Source: Euryarchaeota archaeon (lineage in GTDB: Archaea; Thermoplasmatota; SW-10-69-26; JACQPN01). Taken from it: a stretch of DNA of 64,000 nucleotides. Shown piece by piece: positions 60,738-64,000 of the stretch. A program made the position numbers and the translations under genes. The stretch lies in NCBI GenBank assembly GCA_016207515.1, contig JACQPN010000023.1, positions 1 to 64,000 on the forward strand, written 5' to 3'. The notes under the pieces are model-generated. The model was not told the DNA's origin. It did no database searches and saw only the letters and a list, made by a program, of their open reading frames with translations. The first letter of the stretch is position 1. Every line of letters starts with the position of its first letter.

Positions 60738-62279
60738 ATGCGCCTTTACCAAGGAACCGTTGGGCTTCTATTCGTCATCCTCCTCGCAAGCGTTCCGGCA
60801 GATTCCGAGGAAATTCAGAATCCCCCCGCCGATCATGCAGGCGGGCCTCTATCCCTGAAAGGAAATGAAACGTGGGAAGGTGAATCGCGCTTCTTCGACC
60901 GAGACCTCGTGATCGAGAACGGAAGCACGTTGATCGTGCGAGGCACCACGGTGGCTTTTTCGAATGCTAGTCTCATTGTCGAGGCGGGCGGGCGGCTTGT
61001 CTTGGAATCCACCGCCGAGGTGCGCGCAGGCCTCACGAACGCGGACAACGCCACGTGGAATGGTACCGTGCGCGGGGAAATCATTCTCCAGGGCCATCTT
61101 CGCGGCAAGCCCGCCTTCCTGGAGGGGCTCGGCGGACACGCTCAACGGACCGCACTGGGGGGAAGCGGAGTCATCTCATTCGATGGCGGCCTGTACGTTC
61201 CCGGGACGATCCGAGCGGACCGCGCGCTTGTAAAGCTCTACACGTCAGGCATTTTCGCCTCCGGGGTAGTGGAGTTCACGAACTCGGATTTCTACTCCCC
61301 CCGCGGAATGGGCCTAGTGGCAAGCGGTGCCAAGACGCGCATCGAGAGCACCAATTTTGCCGGGCCCGGTGGGTCCATTTTCATCACCGCCAGCAGCGCA
61401 GCGCCGAAACGCGTCTCGGCTGAACTTTCGAATCTCACTTTCCAAACGGTAGGCACCGCTATGCAGTTCCGGGACGTTGACATCGAAGCCATGAATATCA
61501 CTGTAAGAGATGCCGATTCTTGCGCCTGGTTGACTGGTGCGGCCCGCGTCAACATCACCAACCTTTCGTGTTCCGGATTCAGGTCGAACGCCGTTTCCAC
61601 GACGCCTCTCGGTGCGAGGACCCCGAGCCTGCGCTTGAACAATTTTTCCACCGAGGGCCACGATAAGGCGAACGTCGTCCTGGACGCCACGAAGACCGAC
61701 CTCGTCGTTACCAAGGCCCATCTAGGTTACGTCAACGGCTCGGCGTTGTGGCTGAAGGGCTCCAATTACACTTTGTACGACGTGGAATTCGGAGGCGCCC
61801 TAGACTACGCCGTGAGACTGAACTCACCGTTAGGCGCGCCGGAACGCGCCGTACCCGGCACGGGCCTCGCGGGCACCCAAGGGTGGGTTCTGGCCCAATA
61901 CACTGCCGGTGTGGTCGTCCGTACGGCCACCGGCGTCGGGGCGCCCAACGCCTCCGTCGATGTGTACCTTCCCAATGGCTCGCTCGAGACTACCCTGTCC
62001 ACCGACGTTTTGGGCGCGACCACCACGTTCACGGTGGACGGCTGGCGAGTCGGCCCGGCCGGAGAGTATGAAGAGTTTGCCTATGATGTCCATGTGGCCC
62101 ATGCGAGCGCAGGGGTTGTAACGGGAGAATTACGCCCCGTTCAGCATCCCACGCTAGTTATCACTTTGCCCGAACCGGTTGAGGGCGCTCGTTCTCCAAT
62201 ACCTGAAGTTACACCCCTTGCCCTAGCGATCGCCCTAGTCGGGATTGCATTGTTCGCCCGTGGACGGCGCCGGGCATAG
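60738..62279 (+). CDS. Secreted beta-helix-type surface protein with C-terminal anchor
   Basis: A 513-residue exported protein. The signal peptide is TVGLLFVILLASVPADS. The body has the short regular strands of a right-handed parallel beta-helix (LVIENGSTLIVRGTTVAFSN, LIVEAGGRLVLE) and many N-x-S/T sequons (NATWNGT, NITNLS). A CarboxypepD-like strand set, GAPNASVDVYLPNGS, is near residue 400. The protein ends IPEVTPLALAIALVGIALFA followed by RGRRRA, a tripartite tail (short Pro-Glu motif, helix, basic end) like the PGF/PEF-CTERM signals handled by archaeosortases; the match is only general. The IS3 remnant begins just after the stop. Confidence 0.78.
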   Translation: MRLYQGTVGLLFVILLASVPADSEEIQNPPADHAGGPLSLKGNETWEGESRFFDRDLVIENGSTLIVRGTTVAFSNASLIVEAGGRLVLESTAEVRAGLTNADNATWNGTVRGEIILQGHLRGKPAFLEGLGGHAQRTALGGSGVISFDGGLYVPGTIRADRALVKLYTSGIFASGVVEFTNSDFYSPRGMGLVASGAKTRIESTNFAGPGGSIFITASSAAPKRVSAELSNLTFQTVGTAMQFRDVDIEAMNITVRDADSCAWLTGAARVNITNLSCSGFRSNAVSTTPLGARTPSLRLNNFSTEGHDKANVVLDATKTDLVVTKAHLGYVNGSALWLKGSNYTLYDVEFGGALDYAVRLNSPLGAPERAVPGTGLAGTQGWVLAQYTAGVVVRTATGVGAPNASVDVYLPNGSLETTLSTDVLGATTTFTVDGWRVGPAGEYEEFAYDVHVAHASAGVVTGELRPVQHPTLVITLPEPVEGARSPIPEVTPLALAIALVGIALFARGRRRA

Positions 62280-62305
62280 TTCTGACGGGCACAGATAGCT
62301 GCGAT

Positions 62306-63150
62306 CGATTGGATGGTTCCAAAAGATGCGATGGCAAGGCGAAGTCCACACGGCCGCCTGCAAGGTGCTTCTGGGACGTATGGATCTCACGGCCACGAAC
62401 TGGCGAACGCCTCGCAACAATCCGCGGCCACAACACGACCAGGATATGGTGGAGAAGGATGTCGAGCCTCGTGCCCCGGTTGCAAGCCGACTCTTCAGTT
62501 CGTGAGAACTTGTTGGAACTCCCGTGGTCCATGAGCGACCCTTCGAGGTTCGCGCAACAACGCAGTCCACGCCATGGAACGGTGTCGCGGTGTACTGGGT
62601 CCCGTTGTCGAGACGGAGGTGTGTCCCCGGTGCGAGGCCCATCTTCGGGAACCGATTCATCACGACTCTGTCGAGTGCCTCGCATGCTTCCTTTGAACCG
62701 GGTCGTTTGCTGAAGACGTAGCCCAACCACTCGCCCGTACAAGTGTCCACGACCTTCTGCAGATATCCGTAAATGTCTAGGCCGCAGATGATGTATTTCA
62801 TGTCAATCTGGTACGCCATGTCGGGAGCAATCGAAAGTTGCAAACCCCGCTGCTTCGGGATCCTTCCCCTCGTTTGAACGCACGGGTCGAGGGTGAGGCG
62901 TTCGAGCTGCATCACCCCGGACGGCTTTCTCGTTCACGGGCCGTCCAAGCGCCCCTTTGACCATCGCGGTCATTCGCCTGTACCCGAAACTCGGCCTGCC
63001 TTCTGAGGTCTCCAAAACGACCCGGCGGACCTCAGGGTCCACCGGGCGAGGCATCCGGAGAATGGGTTCGTAGTAGAGCGAGCTCTGCGCGAGACCGACG
63101 AGCGCGCATGCCCTGCGCGCGGGAATTCCCCGATCAATGAGGTACTTCAC
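62306..63150 (-). pseudogene. IS3-type transposase OrfB, frameshifted
   Basis: The N-terminal part runs from 63150 (MKYLIDRGIPARRACALVGL, SLYYEP, FGYRRMTAMVKGALGRPVNEKAV) and then leaves frame near 62920. It continues in another frame with VMQLERLTLDP and the rve integrase core MAYQIDMKYI (first catalytic Asp) and LRLDNGTQYT (second Asp). The region that should hold the catalytic Glu is scrambled after about 62585. The gene is therefore inactive. The OrfA/OrfB overlap of 17 bp is the normal place for programmed -1 frameshifting. Confidence 0.72.
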
Positions 63151-63457
63151 ACGCGCCCCCCTCTGCTTCGAGTGGAGAGACTTGCCCTCTTTTTAACACG
63201 TAATTCGCCATCGAGATATTTCCGAGGAGTTCCTTCAATTTCGTGTTCTCACGCTCGAGGGCTTCTTCCCTCTCCGACGGCCCGTTACCCTGCAAGCCGC
63301 GAAGCTCACCCTCGAGGAACTTGTCCCGCCACACGTAGATCGTCTGCGAGCTCACCCCGTGCTCGCGACACAATTCAGCCATCGAGCCCTTCCCGCCAAG
63401 GAAGGCCACGACCACCTCGAGCCTCTGCTCCGGCGACAACTTCGACGCCCTCACCAT
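63134..63457 (-). CDS. IS3-type transposase OrfA
   Basis: A 107-residue protein with a helix-turn-helix (LSPEQRLEVVVAFLGGKGSM, LCREHGVSSQTIYVWRDKF) and a leucine-zipper-like coiled coil (REEALERENTKLKELLGNIS). This is the DNA-binding half of the IS3/IS911 transposase. It overlaps OrfB by 17 bp. Upstream to 63620 there is no gene. Confidence 0.82.
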   Translation of the reverse strand: MVRASKLSPEQRLEVVVAFLGGKGSMAELCREHGVSSQTIYVWRDKFLEGELRGLQGNGPSEREEALERENTKLKELLGNISMANYVLKRGQVSPLEAEGGACEVPH

Positions 63458-63620
63458 GCCAACCCGCCCCGGGAAAGCGCTACGCGTTCATCAACCTGCC
63501 AGTGGTCCAATCGAAGAGGGGCGCGCACCAGCGCACCACAAGGGGTCTCGCTCAATAACGCACTCACCACTCTTGGATGACGGCCGACGGCCATTGAAGA
63601 CGGCGATGCGTCAATTGGGC

Positions 63621-64000
63621 CTACGGACAGCAGCTATAGTCGATTCTGTAGGCCTTTGTGGTAGTGGCCGCGTCCTCGAGAATCCAGTAGGGGGCGCCAG
63701 CGCCCAACACGGTAGCGGGAAGCCGAGCTGTAAATGTTTCAATTGTCAGGTTCCTAATGCGATACCCCGTCTTGAAAGACTCATTGGGTTCAGCCGTCGG
63801 ATACAGAGCAAGCTCCAGGATTACGAGGTTTGCAGATTGGTCAAACACCGTTTTCGTATAGATCAAGCCTGGCGAACTAACGAAGGATGACGTGCCAACG
63901 CCTCCATACAGAAGCGCACCGCCCTCGCCTTCTGGTTGCCCGAGCGGTAATCCCTCCCTGCCGAGGTGGCCATGGCTCTCGAGCCCCAAGACGTTTACAC
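63621..64000 (-). CDS. 3' part of a gene cut by the window edge
   Basis: The frame is open from the window end to a stop at 63621, giving at least 126 residues. The sequence is beta-rich with many Thr/Ser (LIYTKTVFDQSANLVILELA, LTIETFTARLPATVL) and ends in YSCCP. It looks like an extracellular domain, but no family is recognised and the start is outside. Confidence 0.5.
   Translation of the reverse strand, partial: VNVLGLESHGHLGREGLPLGQPEGEGGALLYGGVGTSSFVSSPGLIYTKTVFDQSANLVILELALYPTAEPNESFKTGYRIRNLTIETFTARLPATVLGAGAPYWILEDAATTTKAYRIDYSCCP

Larger units (their letters stand above)
62306..63513 (-). mobile_element. Decayed IS3-family insertion sequence
   Basis: About 1.2 kb, with OrfA and OrfB of an IS3/IS911-type element on the minus strand. 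Candidate ends are a short inverted match, CGATTGGA at 62306-62313 and TCCAATCG at 63506-63513; it is only 8 bp, so the exact borders are tentative. No clear target duplication was found. OrfB has at least one extra frameshift. Confidence 0.6.

Overview
The window is a high-GC stretch of archaeal chromosome, most likely from an uncultivated euryarchaeal lineage of Thermoplasmatota type. This placement is inferred from gene content and no tree was run. Archaeal identity is firm: an eL18-uL13-uS9-RpoN block, pantoate kinase beside CoaBC, KptA, archaeal-type tRNAs, and many genes with a TATA-like box about 25 bp before a leaderless ATG, GTG or TTG. Bacterial-style cofactor routes are mixed in: tetrahydrofolate genes, GTP cyclohydrolase II and the futalosine menaquinone genes.

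Positions 1-35,000 are mostly housekeeping. In order they hold a homocitrate/isopropylmalate synthase relative, FKBP, a long-chain acyl-CoA ligase, a purN-folC-folP-folB operon, glyA, ribA, tRNA-Lys, a PrsW relative, coaBC and pantoate kinase. An M61 peptidase, a rhomboid protease and a divergent nadE/nitrilase pair follow. Next come the menaquinone genes mqnD-mqnE-mqnA-mqnC, a membrane protein built from six repeats, kptA, rpiA, tRNA-Gly, uppS, an SDR, an APC permease and the ribosomal/RpoN operon.

Two intergenic zones, after tRNA-Lys (12,040-12,290) and before tRNA-Pro (34,991-35,307), are arrays of tandem hairpins. Several hairpins in both share one design: a 5-7 bp stem, a tandem G-A internal loop, a short inner stem and sometimes a CGAA loop. 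In the first array two 75-bp copies differ by paired, compensating changes. They look like an undescribed structured-RNA family.

From tRNA-Pro(CGG) onward the character changes. A tyrosine-recombinase C-terminal remnant ends inside the tRNA gene. Next to it lies a minus-strand, seven-gene, 22-kb operon read from 57,877 to 35,742. It encodes a 2,074-residue protein (calcium-binding-type repeats, Ig-like domains, TM helix, DUF4129-like tail), a DUF4350-like protein, a MoxR ATPase, a DUF58 protein, a small polytopic membrane protein, a 906-residue CARDB-type secreted protein and a 3,144-residue secreted protein with about 26 D-x-x-G-x-D-x-Y repeats. I read it as a MoxR-assisted cell-surface assembly system that may have arrived by integration at tRNA-Pro.

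The right end (57,900-64,000) is accessory: degenerate fragments of secreted proteins, two intact secreted proteins, a decayed IS3-type insertion sequence and a gene cut by the window edge.
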